From: Gammaproteobacteria bacterium
Lineage (GTDB): Bacteria > Pseudomonadota > Gammaproteobacteria > Enterobacterales > Alteromonadaceae
Length of the DNA: 64,000 nucleotides
Assembly (NCBI GenBank): GCA_018825965.1
Contig: JAHKAA010000026.1
Location: 186,001-250,000 of the forward strand
Direction: 5' to 3'
Shown: piece by piece, positions 1 to 10,700 of the stretch
Layout of the letters: each line of letters begins with the position of its first letter
How positions within the stretch are numbered: position 1 is the stretch's first letter
Made by a program: the position numbers and the translations under genes
Notes under the pieces: generated by a model
Databases searched by the model: none
Seen by the model: only the letters and a program-made list of their open reading frames with translations
Told to the model about the DNA's origin: nothing

Positions 1-976
1 CCGGAGTAACACTCACAAAAAGGCTGTTGTCGCCCTTAGGTCGTTGTGAAAATAATTGCTCAACCTGGTCAATCGAAAAGGTAGTCTGATTTTGCGCCGG
101 CACCAGCGTCAAGTAGTAGACAGGAGCCGCATCTGGAATGGTCACACCACCAGCTTGTGGCGAATAAAAAGTTGGTAACGGCAGCGCCGCAAAAGATGCC
201 GTGATTTCACCCCCTGACACCACGCTGATACTCAGGCATTGATTGAGTTGGTTGTTGCTGTTGTCGTATGCCGTATTAATAGCGGTCAGTTCCCTTCTGG
301 CGTCAGCAAGTCCTCCCTCGGCCTGCCGCTCTGCTTTGCTGGCTGTGGTTATTTGTGCATTTTCTGCAATGGCCTGTTTGGTGAATTTATCCAGTTCGGC
401 CTGGGTCGATGTAAACAAGTTATCTATCTTCGATTTCACACCAGTTGTTTGAGCTAAAACTTCGCTGATGGTAATTTCAGCAGTTGAGCCAGAGGCGTTC
501 ATCGCACTTTTTGAGATACGTTTTGCTTCATTCGCGACTTCATTGATCAAACTGTTGGCGCTCTGAATTTTTTCGTACACATCGGTTTGGTATAAGGCTG
601 CAGTTGCAATATTAAATGCGGCGCCAATATCTGACGCCAGCAGCGAAATGGCGTTGGATGCGATCTGTACGTTGGCAGCAGCAGTAGCCGTATTGGTGAT
701 GCTCACCGCCACATCGGTATTTGCCTCAGTGGCAGATGTGAGTAAATTGAACACCTGATTAGCGTTGATCAGGCTTTGGTTATTAACGTTTTGCCAGGTG
801 GTAACGTCACCGTCAGTGCCTTCCAATTTGTCCCGTGCGCTGATTTCCGTTCCTTGTGCATAGTAAAGTGTATATTCGGCCACAGTTTTTAATGAATCCA
901 AATTGGACTGATTAAGCGCCAGAGCCGACAAGGTATTGACAACTGTCTGTTGAAGGTTTTCATTGTAAGTATTCAT
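1..976 (-). CDS. Ala-rich coiled-coil protein of the eCIS operon (partial, runs off left edge)
   Basis: Open frame from an ATG at 976 with a GAGGA ribosome site just upstream, with no stop to base 1, so at least 325 residues with the C-terminus outside the window. I do not recognise the family. Residues about 65-200 are rich in Ala, Ser, Thr, Asn and Gln with long helical, coiled-coil-like stretches. A more globular part follows, around residues 240-320, with Pro, Tyr and Phe. No signal peptide or membrane segment is visible. It is the last eCIS gene in view, 72 bases downstream of the tape-measure gene. By position it could be a fibre, a cargo or a structural accessory, which is inference only. 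Codon use resembles the rest of the operon. Confidence 0.7.
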   Translation of the reverse strand, partial: MNTYNENLQQTVVNTLSALALNQSNLDSLKTVAEYTLYYAQGTEISARDKLEGTDGDVTTWQNVNNQSLINANQVFNLLTSATEANTDVAVSITNTATAAANVQIASNAISLLASDIGAAFNIATAALYQTDVYEKIQSANSLINEVANEAKRISKSAMNASGSTAEITISEVLAQTTGVKSKIDNLFTSTQAELDKFTKQAIAENAQITTASKAERQAEGGLADARRELTAINTAYDNSNNQLNQCLSISVVSGGEITASFAALPLPTFYSPQAGGVTIPDAAPVYYLTLVPAQNQTTFSIDQVEQLFSQRPKGDNSLFVSVTP

Positions 977-1048
977 AAGTTCCTCATTTTTATCTGATTA
1001 TTCAAACATTACTAACGTTGTTTCTTTGCTTCATAGGCCGGACATCCG

Positions 1049-4000
1049 TTAGGTTGGCCATGTCACATAAATCGCTTTTTCCATCCAGGGCAATTTGATC
1101 ACGGAATATGAAAAAGGAGCTCGCGCCAACAGCACGTCATAGGCACGCCTGTCCACCACCAAATCCCAATGATCCTTTGCATCCGTTAACGACCCCTCTC
1201 TTACCAACCAATCCCCCCGGCATCCATCCACCGAACTACTGCCTATTGCCTCCCAATGGCCGATCACGGAATTCAGCAGGCCGTGACAAAGATCAGCCTC
1301 ATAGGCAGAAATATCGATGCCGATTTCTACAGGCTCATGCAGTGCTAAACCGCAGAGCAATTTATTGAGCACCAAGTGCTGTTCAGCAGTTTCACTGCAC
1401 CCTGTTGCTAAAAACTGTAAGTAGTGCACGGCGCGTCGCTGAGCAACTGGGGTGACAAATTGCTCGTTTTCAACCAGCCCCAGCCGGGAAAACAACATAG
1501 TGATAAAACCTTGCAGAATGACCAAACCGGCATTGTTTATTCGCATTGGAGTGCTGTTGGCGACTGGATTTTTAGCGGCTGTGATGGCGTCCGCCAATCT
1601 TGCCTCAAGGCCCTTGGTCTGATTGACTGCATTGGCATGAGATGATTTTTTAGCAGAAAGCGCTTCGGTGTTATTGAGCACTTTTGTCGTAGCAAGCTGC
1701 AAAGGTTGTGCTAATAACTTCAGTTGTGGGGCAAAAGCTGTTTGTAGTACCGCAATGTCGATCTGCTGTTGACGCATCAACTGGTATAAAAAATTACTGA
1801 CGAATTGGTCAGGTGCTAATGCGGCCCAATCGTTGTTAAGCCAATGTTTCAAAACCAGCTGAAATAACAATGCGTCACGCTGCCGTGCGGTTGAATTGGG
1901 TAGTTCAAGCCTCTGCAGACAGCGCTGAAACTTATCCAGCAGCAGAATACCAGTCTGTTGCTGTGGGGCGGCGACACGCATCGCATCCATGAGCCAGGCA
2001 AATGGCACAATACTGAGCAGGCGAAACATCACCCCATGCTGATGTTGTAAGTCACCCAACAGAGCCGCTAACAGTTTGGGGTTCACTGTAAAGACGTCAA
2101 ATAACAACCGACTCAAATCTATCGGCCGGGCAATCCTGAGCCAGGAAGGCGGTTGCCCCTGCTGTAACATGCAACGGGCTATGTCAATGAAACGCGAATG
2201 GTTTAAATAACTGGCCAGATAGTCTTGACTGAAATAGCTAGTAGCCACGGCGTTATCTTTGTCTGCTTCTGCAGGAGTTGTATTATCCGGCGGAACGGAT
2301 AACTTTCGGCATAACTTTGGGCCCTGCTCTGCTGTTTTCGATGTCCGGTCAACGAGTAGCCTGTAGGCATTATTCCAATGCGTTTTTTGTAAAAGATGCT
2401 TTTGTTGCCTGAAACTTTCAACGCACTCAGACAGAGGTACATTGAGTCGTAAACAGGCACTGGTGATCATTCTGACAAGCAATTCACTGGCCGATAGATG
2501 ATGTGCTCTGGCATCAAAGCTCAGAGTCCAGAATATTTCAGCCAGATGTTTTTCTAACACCGCGCTTGCACCTTGCCAATAGCCTGCTTTTTGCCACAGC
2601 AAGGCCCAGTGTTTAATAGTGTCTTTTGCTGGTTTCAGTTCGTCAGGAAGTTGCTTCGATAGCCAGTGGCCAATAGGTTGGCTATCACTCTTGTGGCTGA
2701 GTATGTTCAGCAGCAGATATTTATCCGGCTGGCGCTCCAGCCAGTCAGAGATACTATGCCTGTCCCCTTGTTCCAGTTGCTGCCAGAGTGCTGCCAGCGG
2801 CACAGCGTCAAGCCCCTGTGGTGCAGCATCAAGTCCCTCTGACAAAGGAATGACCGAGCCAGCACCTTGTGGGGTTAAACGATGTCGCAGCGCAGCCAAG
2901 AGTTCGTCAGGACTCCATTTCTTGTCCGGCACAAGGCTGAAAACATAATGACCAGTCTTGAGCTGAGCCAATGAATGCCGGGAAGAAGCTGCCGCACCAG
3001 CTCCCCCTATTCCTGCATGTATAACTGATAATAATGAGTTCGATAAATACTGAAGTGAGCTATGAATCGAACTATGCTGCTGGACTGGCTTTGCGTTTAG
3101 GGTACGCAAACACAGATCCTGAACCAGACATTCTGCAATCTGCTGAGAAAGTGCAGAACTATTCACGCCACACTTGTGCTTCAGTAGCGCAACAAAGTCA
3201 CGCCAAAAAACAGCTGGCTCAAACCCACTCTGAGCCCCCTGCCTGGCCTTAGAAGCGCCAGCTAACGCCTGAATTAACAAGGCAGGAACCTGATGCGCCA
3301 GATCAACACCATCCAGAGCAGGTAATGCAGCTCGCTTTTGCCAGAACAACAGACTGTCGATCAGTGATACACAAAACTCTGTCGCCTCAGGTTCAAGCAA
3401 ATCTATCAATAGAGACAGATCGGCGGCACCCACCAACCTGAGCAATCTCAAGCTAAGCAGTTCACTGCTGGTTGTATGTAATTCTGCGGCACCTAACAGC
3501 ATGGCAAGTGACCGCTCAGCACCTCCACCACTCAGGTTATCGAGTATCCGTTGGCCCTGCGTCCCAGCCACCAGGCCATAACCGCCATCAGTTCCCGTTT
3601 TCAGATAGTGCAGAGCGGCCTGCCAATAGGTTGTTCTGACGCCGGCAGCACTATGCCGTCTGTTTTGTTCACGCCTTAACTCTTTGAAAATTCCCAAGAG
3701 TTCAAAATGCTGATGATTTGGATGCTCTGTTTGTACGCTATAAATTAACAGATCTAAAAACACGGCCAATTCAAATCCATGTAACTTGCAGAGATCCAGC
3801 AAGGTTTCATGAACCAATTGGCGACGATTAAATTTCGAGCTGCGCGCTGTCAAAAGGTAAGCCAGTACGACTTGCCATACCGTTTCTTTGTTCCACTTCT
3901 GTTTTCTGATCTGTGTTTGTGTGTGCTGAACGTGCGCCAGAATAAAAGAATGCTGTTGTGGCTCTGCGACTTGCACCAGTAAGGCCAATTCGTTGAACGA

Positions 4001-5116
4001 AAAATGTTTCAATATGCCTTGCCGGGTTTTAACTGAATGACCTTCAAGGAGCAACAGCTTTGCCATACGTGCAGCATCCTGGCGTGCCAGTACTGAAAAT
4101 AATTCGTCCACTTGTACAGTGTCCGCTCCGACAGCCTGTCGCCTGAGTCCGTAATGCAACATCTTTTGTAATGCCCGCCAGGGGTCTGCTGGTTCCACGG
4201 ATTGAACTACTGCTGTCAGAGTAGTGCCGTGATCCTGCCGGTAAATCATTTTAATGGCGTTGAAAAAAGTCAGGGAGACTGCACCCAATGATTCAAGCGC
4301 AGCTACAGCCTGAAACATTTGATCAAGCAGCCTCTGGTAATCAATTTGATAGTGCTGAGCCACTTGCCATAGGTTGGCGCGAACAAAGCTGGTGGTGTTA
4401 AACAAAGTACCTCTATCCACCAGCAAGTGCTTCAGAATGGTCAGCCAGACAGATTCCCTGAATACAGAGGCACCGGATGCTGGCAAGTGCCGCTCCTGTT
4501 GCAGGGTGAAAAGATCGTCTGCAAAAATACAGATGAAATCCCCCTGCCAGGGTTCCAGTAGCCGGATGATGCTACGAATACGGGCTTCACCTAACTGCCA
4601 GACAAGGCGTTGCCGCACTCTCTGTGAACGGCCCAAATAACGGATGATGTCGATGGTAGCGCCGGGGTTATGCTCCAGTTGTCGATCCAGTATTTGCAAC
4701 GCACTTTCAGTTCCGCTAAACCACCATGGCACAGTTCCATGCTGTAAAAACCAGCTCACAAAGTCTTGCATTGATTCAACATGGTCCATAATCCGCAAGG
4801 TGCCACCATCATTAGATGCCACAGCAATTTGCTCATGAGCGAGCATTTTCCCTAAAGCTCTATGTACACTGGCGGTTAATCGTCTGGGTAGCTCGTACGC
4901 CAAATCGTCGAACAGAATATCTCCCAAATCCAGCTCCAGGGTGGTAATACGCCAGGTTTGTGTGGTGGGACAGAGTTCATTGAAACATTGTTCCAACAGT
5001 CCGGTGAGAGCTGTATTGCTCCACAGGCTGATGAAATCCTGAAGCTCCTGCACTTTGGCTTCTTGATCAAAGGCGGTTTGCCAGCAGCATTGGGCTATCA
5101 GGTGGCGGGTCGTCAT
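1049..5116 (-). CDS. Contractile injection system tape measure protein (CIS_TMP, Afp14-like)
   Basis: A 1355-residue cytoplasmic protein. The N-terminus has the family hallmark of a His-Leu-Ile near residue 5, an amphipathic helix, then LELDLGDI at about 60-67. The C-terminus carries the other hallmark block: NAGLVIL, then LATG, NKLLCGL and IKLPWM near residues 1340-1345. Between them lie long helical repeats of no clear domain. In eCIS this family is thought to set tail length inside the tube during assembly, as Afp14 does. The ATG overlaps the end of the upstream Afp12-like gene by 4 bases, which suggests translational coupling. The N- and C-terminal blocks make the family call firm. The ruler role is taken from the family. 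Confidence 0.9.
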   Translation of the reverse strand: MTTRHLIAQCCWQTAFDQEAKVQELQDFISLWSNTALTGLLEQCFNELCPTTQTWRITTLELDLGDILFDDLAYELPRRLTASVHRALGKMLAHEQIAVASNDGGTLRIMDHVESMQDFVSWFLQHGTVPWWFSGTESALQILDRQLEHNPGATIDIIRYLGRSQRVRQRLVWQLGEARIRSIIRLLEPWQGDFICIFADDLFTLQQERHLPASGASVFRESVWLTILKHLLVDRGTLFNTTSFVRANLWQVAQHYQIDYQRLLDQMFQAVAALESLGAVSLTFFNAIKMIYRQDHGTTLTAVVQSVEPADPWRALQKMLHYGLRRQAVGADTVQVDELFSVLARQDAARMAKLLLLEGHSVKTRQGILKHFSFNELALLVQVAEPQQHSFILAHVQHTQTQIRKQKWNKETVWQVVLAYLLTARSSKFNRRQLVHETLLDLCKLHGFELAVFLDLLIYSVQTEHPNHQHFELLGIFKELRREQNRRHSAAGVRTTYWQAALHYLKTGTDGGYGLVAGTQGQRILDNLSGGGAERSLAMLLGAAELHTTSSELLSLRLLRLVGAADLSLLIDLLEPEATEFCVSLIDSLLFWQKRAALPALDGVDLAHQVPALLIQALAGASKARQGAQSGFEPAVFWRDFVALLKHKCGVNSSALSQQIAECLVQDLCLRTLNAKPVQQHSSIHSSLQYLSNSLLSVIHAGIGGAGAAASSRHSLAQLKTGHYVFSLVPDKKWSPDELLAALRHRLTPQGAGSVIPLSEGLDAAPQGLDAVPLAALWQQLEQGDRHSISDWLERQPDKYLLLNILSHKSDSQPIGHWLSKQLPDELKPAKDTIKHWALLWQKAGYWQGASAVLEKHLAEIFWTLSFDARAHHLSASELLVRMITSACLRLNVPLSECVESFRQQKHLLQKTHWNNAYRLLVDRTSKTAEQGPKLCRKLSVPPDNTTPAEADKDNAVATSYFSQDYLASYLNHSRFIDIARCMLQQGQPPSWLRIARPIDLSRLLFDVFTVNPKLLAALLGDLQHQHGVMFRLLSIVPFAWLMDAMRVAAPQQQTGILLLDKFQRCLQRLELPNSTARQRDALLFQLVLKHWLNNDWAALAPDQFVSNFLYQLMRQQQIDIAVLQTAFAPQLKLLAQPLQLATTKVLNNTEALSAKKSSHANAVNQTKGLEARLADAITAAKNPVANSTPMRINNAGLVILQGFITMLFSRLGLVENEQFVTPVAQRRAVHYLQFLATGCSETAEQHLVLNKLLCGLALHEPVEIGIDISAYEADLCHGLLNSVIGHWEAIGSSSVDGCRGDWLVREGSLTDAKDHWDLVVDRRAYDVLLARAPFSYSVIKLPWMEKAIYVTWPT

Positions 5117-7797
5117 GGTTGTACCGCCTCCGCTTTTTCCGCTGATAACCCGAGCTTCGATGCGAGTTCACCTTTTGACGAGTTACACAGATCAGAGGCC
5201 GCCTTTGCTGCTTTTCTGGTCACGGATACAGTCGGATCGCCGGCTTTCTTTTGGCTCAAAACATGACGGAGGGAATTAAAGTTATCTCTGTGATTTTTCC
5301 AGTCCACATAGTTTGAAATGATGCCCTTCATCGCATCAAAGGGGGTCGGTACATAGTGCATCTCAACATAAGCAGGCCAATGCAAACTCACCAACGTATC
5401 GATAAATTTCTGAAATTTTGGCTGCTGGATCAGCGTCACATAGTCTGGAAAAATCAGGCTGGCTGTTAAAAAATACGGTGCTATTACCCGGGGTTGTGGG
5501 TTACCCACCAGCAGTATGGATTCAATCAGCAAAAAGCCTTTTCGTTGAGTGGACAGCCAGAGTAATTGGTCCGCGTACTGTTGGTAATCTTCTGCGGTGG
5601 CAGCAGAAGAACAGACGATATCCATCAGGCATTGATTGCCCTCAAACAATTGATGTTTTTTATCTTGCCCTTGACCACGAATAACCGAAATATCCGAATC
5701 AGCTAAGCGATAACCTGGCTCGCAATTGTTTAACCAGTCATGGAAATCTGGGGCGTCAAGCAAGGCATACAATTTTCCGGCAAGAGATCGCCAGCGCCCA
5801 GGCAGACCGAGCAAAATACCTGCTTTATGCTCAAAGGCCGAAAAGTGTTCAAAATCAGAAGGCTTTAACCTGGCTTCGGAAAAAATCTTTGTCTGGTCCA
5901 CTTCTCCATCCAGGGTTGGAAAAACTGGTCTGTGCCACCACTGCTGTTTTGCTGCATTGCCGCCTTTAGCGTCAACAGTATTGGAACTGGCGGCTTCATG
6001 CCTACAGAGCCCATTGATAATAGAGGCATCACCTGGCATAGGTAACAAGTTGATTGCACTCACATTGAATGCGCGAGTGCGGTTATAGGACAACAATTCA
6101 AAATTTTGCAGCCAGATGGTTTTTACAATAATGCGCGTCTTGAGCTCGCTGCCAAACCATTGGCACGTCTCGATCATCTCATCATACAAAGTCGCATCGT
6201 CGCCATGACGGGCCATCAGATGAGACAACATGGCATCCCGCCGGGTTGTTGCCTCCACCTCGTTTTCCATGTGTTGGCGCAAACCGTGTATGTATTCATT
6301 AAACTGAAAATTTTTGTATTTTTTCCAGGCTTCATTTTCAACCTGCTCGTCCGGTTTACCTGGATCGATCTGATAATGAAATGTCTCATGCCCCCGCAAC
6401 AATGGCTTAACCTGTGGAATGTCATACAGCGGCTGACAATGGTATGTGGTGGTGAATTTTTTGTAGGGAAGGCCTGGGTTGGGTAAGCCGGTCTGCTCTG
6501 GTTTGCTGTGAGGAGTCCCGAACGAGAACAGGTCCCCTATATGAGCAACCTGAGAAAATTGGTTGGCCAGTAATTGATCAAAAGCCATCAGATAGCCTTT
6601 CAACTGGCGCGACTGTGCAACCCGATAATTCCCCGCATCGGATTGAAGCGAGTTATAGCCTATGCCATAAACATCCGGAAAGGTGTTTTGTACTGAGTAA
6701 TAGTCTTCAATGTTGCGATAGCTGCCCCGTGGCAATTCGGGAAATAAATCAATTTTCGCCTCTACACTTGCAGCCTGATGCTTCGAGCTCAGTGCAGCTA
6801 AATACGGCTGGCCAGACTGATTTGGCTCCGTGTTCAGCTGTATGCCATTTCGCACTAATTTGAATGTGCCAGAGAGAGTGAAATTAGGCAGTTCCGTTTT
6901 TTTTACATCAATGGCATTCGTGTTGGCATAGTCGCTAAAGCTCAGACTTTCCACATACCACACGCCATCTATAGCAGCAATCAGACCGGTCAAGTCAGAT
7001 AGACTGACACTCAGGCATTGCGCTTTAAGCGCATCTTTCCCCGCGATCCAGCCGTTAGAGGTTTTGGGTCCATTAAAAATATCGTCCGGGTTAAGACCCT
7101 GAGCTAAAAGCTCCTTATAGCCTGATTGAACTGCAGCAGGAGCCGCATAGTTAAGTAAAGCTTGTGCTATCAGGCTCTCTACTTTCGCAGTATTCGCTGA
7201 TGGGGTAAGCCACACAGTGCCTGCCAGTTGAATATCTACCGGTGTCAGGCTTTTAGGACGCAGGAACCACCCGGCAAGATTGCGGTGCTGGTTCAGCAGG
7301 ACATGCACAGCGTTGATGATCTGATCGACATCCGTTTGTCCGGAGTTATCCTTTAACCTCAGATAACTTTTGTAGCGCCCCGTGTATAGGGTCTGGCGGC
7401 TGTCTCCCCCTGCTACAGGCACGGAAACAGACTCTGGCTCTATATAAATCACCCGCACTTGCGGCACATGAGCCAGCACCAGCTTGCGATAATCATCAGG
7501 CGTAACGGGAGCAGATGTCAGAATATTTTGTGGCTCAAAGAACTGGTCCTGAAAATGAATAGTTCCGTCAGCTTGTGTCAACACATCGGCTATCGGAAAT
7601 TGTGCACAATAGCCTAATTCAGTCAGGGCATAACAGAGTTGATCGAGAATAGTGATGCCCGGATCACTCTCGTTATAATTGGTCCACACCTTTCCGGATA
7701 AAGCCTGCAGTTGCTTTATTCCGTCCCGCTTCAGCACAGCAAAATTGAGCGCATCGGGCAATGGTTCATCGATAATATAATAATCATCGCCCGTCAT
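5113..7797 (-). CDS. eCIS baseplate protein, Afp12/gp6-gp7-like
   Basis: An 894-residue protein with the N-terminal signature of Afp12-type baseplate wedge proteins: WTNYNESDPGITILDQL near residues 37-53, followed by YALTELGY. In Afp and PVC particles this protein pairs with the Afp11-type protein to form the wedge that couples sheath contraction to the spike. Its start overlaps the Afp11-like stop by 4 bases and its stop overlaps the tape-measure start by 4, so the three large genes are translationally coupled. Length is near that expected for the family. No membrane segment or signal peptide is visible. Confidence 0.88.
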   Translation of the reverse strand: MTGDDYYIIDEPLPDALNFAVLKRDGIKQLQALSGKVWTNYNESDPGITILDQLCYALTELGYCAQFPIADVLTQADGTIHFQDQFFEPQNILTSAPVTPDDYRKLVLAHVPQVRVIYIEPESVSVPVAGGDSRQTLYTGRYKSYLRLKDNSGQTDVDQIINAVHVLLNQHRNLAGWFLRPKSLTPVDIQLAGTVWLTPSANTAKVESLIAQALLNYAAPAAVQSGYKELLAQGLNPDDIFNGPKTSNGWIAGKDALKAQCLSVSLSDLTGLIAAIDGVWYVESLSFSDYANTNAIDVKKTELPNFTLSGTFKLVRNGIQLNTEPNQSGQPYLAALSSKHQAASVEAKIDLFPELPRGSYRNIEDYYSVQNTFPDVYGIGYNSLQSDAGNYRVAQSRQLKGYLMAFDQLLANQFSQVAHIGDLFSFGTPHSKPEQTGLPNPGLPYKKFTTTYHCQPLYDIPQVKPLLRGHETFHYQIDPGKPDEQVENEAWKKYKNFQFNEYIHGLRQHMENEVEATTRRDAMLSHLMARHGDDATLYDEMIETCQWFGSELKTRIIVKTIWLQNFELLSYNRTRAFNVSAINLLPMPGDASIINGLCRHEAASSNTVDAKGGNAAKQQWWHRPVFPTLDGEVDQTKIFSEARLKPSDFEHFSAFEHKAGILLGLPGRWRSLAGKLYALLDAPDFHDWLNNCEPGYRLADSDISVIRGQGQDKKHQLFEGNQCLMDIVCSSAATAEDYQQYADQLLWLSTQRKGFLLIESILLVGNPQPRVIAPYFLTASLIFPDYVTLIQQPKFQKFIDTLVSLHWPAYVEMHYVPTPFDAMKGIISNYVDWKNHRDNFNSLRHVLSQKKAGDPTVSVTRKAAKAASDLCNSSKGELASKLGLSAEKAEAVQP

Positions 7798-10700
7798 GCC
7801 TGGCCTCCGGCAACTGTCACCAGTGTTATTGCATGCTGCTGGTGTGAAACCACTATCGCCTCATCGTCATTATCAACCTCAACACAGACCATCAGGCTTA
7901 AAGCTGATACTGAGACAACACCAGCCTGAGCAGATAAAAACCGGATTAATTCAGATTGATTAATGTCCTGCGTCAGACTTCTTTGCGGTAAATCACTTTG
8001 GATCCAGGGCGATAAGTAGACTCTTAATTGCTGATTAATGGCCTTTTCCATTGCATTTGCATTGGCCTGTGGTTCAATAAGTAATGTGGTACTAATCCTC
8101 AGGATCTGATGTTTCAGGTTAAATACACTGAGCTTTGTCATGGCAGAGGTTCGGCAGGAGATATGCTGAACTATTGCCCCCTGATCTAAAGCGTCAACCA
8201 CAGGCCTGAATGCGTTGGGTAGTTGTGCATTGGAGTAGCCTTTGACTAAGCCAATGCGAACAGCCCCCCCCTTTCCTTTGATAACTTTGGCATAATACAA
8301 ATTGATGCAGGCACTGTGAGCCATATCCACCAGGTCGATGGGTGTGACACATCTGTCTTTATTGTTCAGCCGCTCACTGACACGCCGATAAAAACTGCTG
8401 TAGCCGCCATAGCTGTTTCTGTTTTCAGCGGGCAATCCACCAAATGAAGGAAATGGCTGGGTGATACTGACAATTTGTGCCCATTTGTTTTGCGTAGCGC
8501 TAATGCTGTTTGCATCGATTTGCGGTATTTCACCTGCAGGCAAGCCAACTGTTGAAACGCGAGTCAACTTCACTGCCTGAGTATCCAGGTAACTAAATTT
8601 GATGTTGATGGCTTTGCCATAGGGTTTGGTCGCTATCGCCAACCAGAAATCAGCATTGGGCATGATAGGTGACACGAGGTAAGACAGGTCCTTCTGCGCT
8701 TGTTCAATCTCCACTTGCTGAAGGACGCTAAGCTGCTGATCGGCAGCGGTCAGCCGAAGATCGACAGACGTCAATGACGGAATATCAAAGGTGATAATGC
8801 CCGGGCAAGTCAGGTTATTAGTACCGTTTTGCAACACCTTAATTGGCTGCCAACCGTTATTTGTCCAGTAGTAATAGCCAATACTGTCACTCTGTGCTGA
8901 AGCTTGATTGTCATCCGCGCTTATTTCGGCAAACAAGGTCAGAGTGCAAGGTGCAACAACTCCGCTGAGTGACAGATACAAACAACCTTGCCCTCCTGCA
9001 CCGGCAAACAGCGGCAACCCGGCAGAAACAGCATCTTGCGGCGTCAGATTGCAAAAACCATAACTTTGCTCAGTGTGCGTCGCATCGTAAGCGAGATAAG
9101 GTTTGAACGAACCATAGTGGTAAAGCTGCAACGGATAAGCCTGAGGATCAGTGTTCTGCTCAGGAGAAATTTCTGTCACTGCACTGGCGCTATAACTGCC
9201 CTGTAAGCTGGACAGCTTTGGGCTATAAGGCGGGTTTGGGATAGGTATAGGTTTTGCGGTTTTATCTTTGAGGATCAGCGCTTGCGCGTTGTTAAAACTG
9301 ATGTATGAAATCACCTGGGCGTACAGACTATTGCCAAAGGCATCATCAGGTTTTTCCAAATCAAAACGCAGATAACCATTGTTCGCATCAGTAACCACAG
9401 GCAACGGCGATAACGCTAGCTGCGGTATCGCGGTGCAGATGGGGTTGAATGTAAAAGTAAAGCTGCTACTTTGCAGATTCAGACCAGGCGAAGTAGATGA
9501 CTGCTGAAACAAGCAAATAACATCGGGAGTAAATGCCATCTGTGTTGGTGCTGGCGAGTCCATTTGTGCTTCTTCAGTCAGCTGTGACGACTCGCCCACT
9601 GGCACCATAGGACGGAGAAATGGCGGCAGGATCGGGCTTAATAGCGCAATCCCCCCTTCTATCATCCGTCCTATTCGCTCAATAACAGATTGCCGCTTTG
9701 CTGGCTTGACAGGCGGTAACGGACTGCCGCCTGCATCAGGGAGCAATCCTTGCCACTTTGTTGACGTCAATAAACTCCACTGCCCTGTAAATGATGTGTT
9801 TGTGAATATTGATGCGGCTGTCGCAACAGCTGCAGCCGTCGTGGCGGCAGCAAAAGCCAATACTGTATTTTGCGCTTTTGCAGTTGCTGCAGCCGCAGTG
9901 GTTCCAACTGCAGCCTCTGTTGCTTTTGTCGCCGCAACTGATGCTGATGCAACAGCAATTGACGCTGAAGTTATGGCCGCCGCAACTGATGCTATTACCT
10001 GTGCTGTATCTGGAGGCGGAGATGATCCTTCTACAGCCGCCTTTGCAGCCTTTACTGCTGAGTTTGCTGCGCTCAATGCTGCCTGTGCCGCTAGCACGGC
10101 ATCCGTTGAGGCTGCGGCTTGCGTTTCAGCTGATGTTCCTTTGGCTTGGTTTGCCGCGGTTTTAACGTCACTGAGCGCGGTGGTCGCTGCAGTGACTGCT
10201 GCTGCAACCAGCGATAGTATTTCCGCGACTCCCCGGGTAAATAAATACTGATTGTACTGAGCGTAATAATCGCAAAAATTGGAGGGCAATTTATCCCAGT
10301 TGATGTTCAGTGTAAGTGAGCCGAGCGGCTTGGCGAAGCACTCATTGCTGCCAACATAAAAACAATCCCCCACTACGGGCACTGGGCCGAGTAGTTGTTG
10401 TGACCCGGTATTTGGTATGAGCGAACTAGTGTTCGCTAATGAAAAATGGCTGAACTGATCTACCTGAACCTGAATACTGACCTTCGCCAAACCCGGAGCC
10501 ATGCTTAAGTCGACCGACGGACTCAGCATTATTTTGAGTAGAGGCCAGGCACTACTAAAACCATCCGGGCTTTTTATAAAGGCAGCTATGGCCGGTGCTT
10601 CCGGTGGCAGAGTGATGCTTATCTCTACACCACAAGGGGCAGCAAGGATCTTGATATAGCCCTGGCTCAGTGCAAACCAGGTTTTTTCAGTGCTTAGGTA

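Noticed and set aside
9706..10251. A plus-strand Ala-rich frame of 181 codons
   Set aside because: It is the mirror of the low-complexity GC-patterned insertion in the baseplate gene; Ala codons read backwards also give Ala or Ser. No ribosome site.
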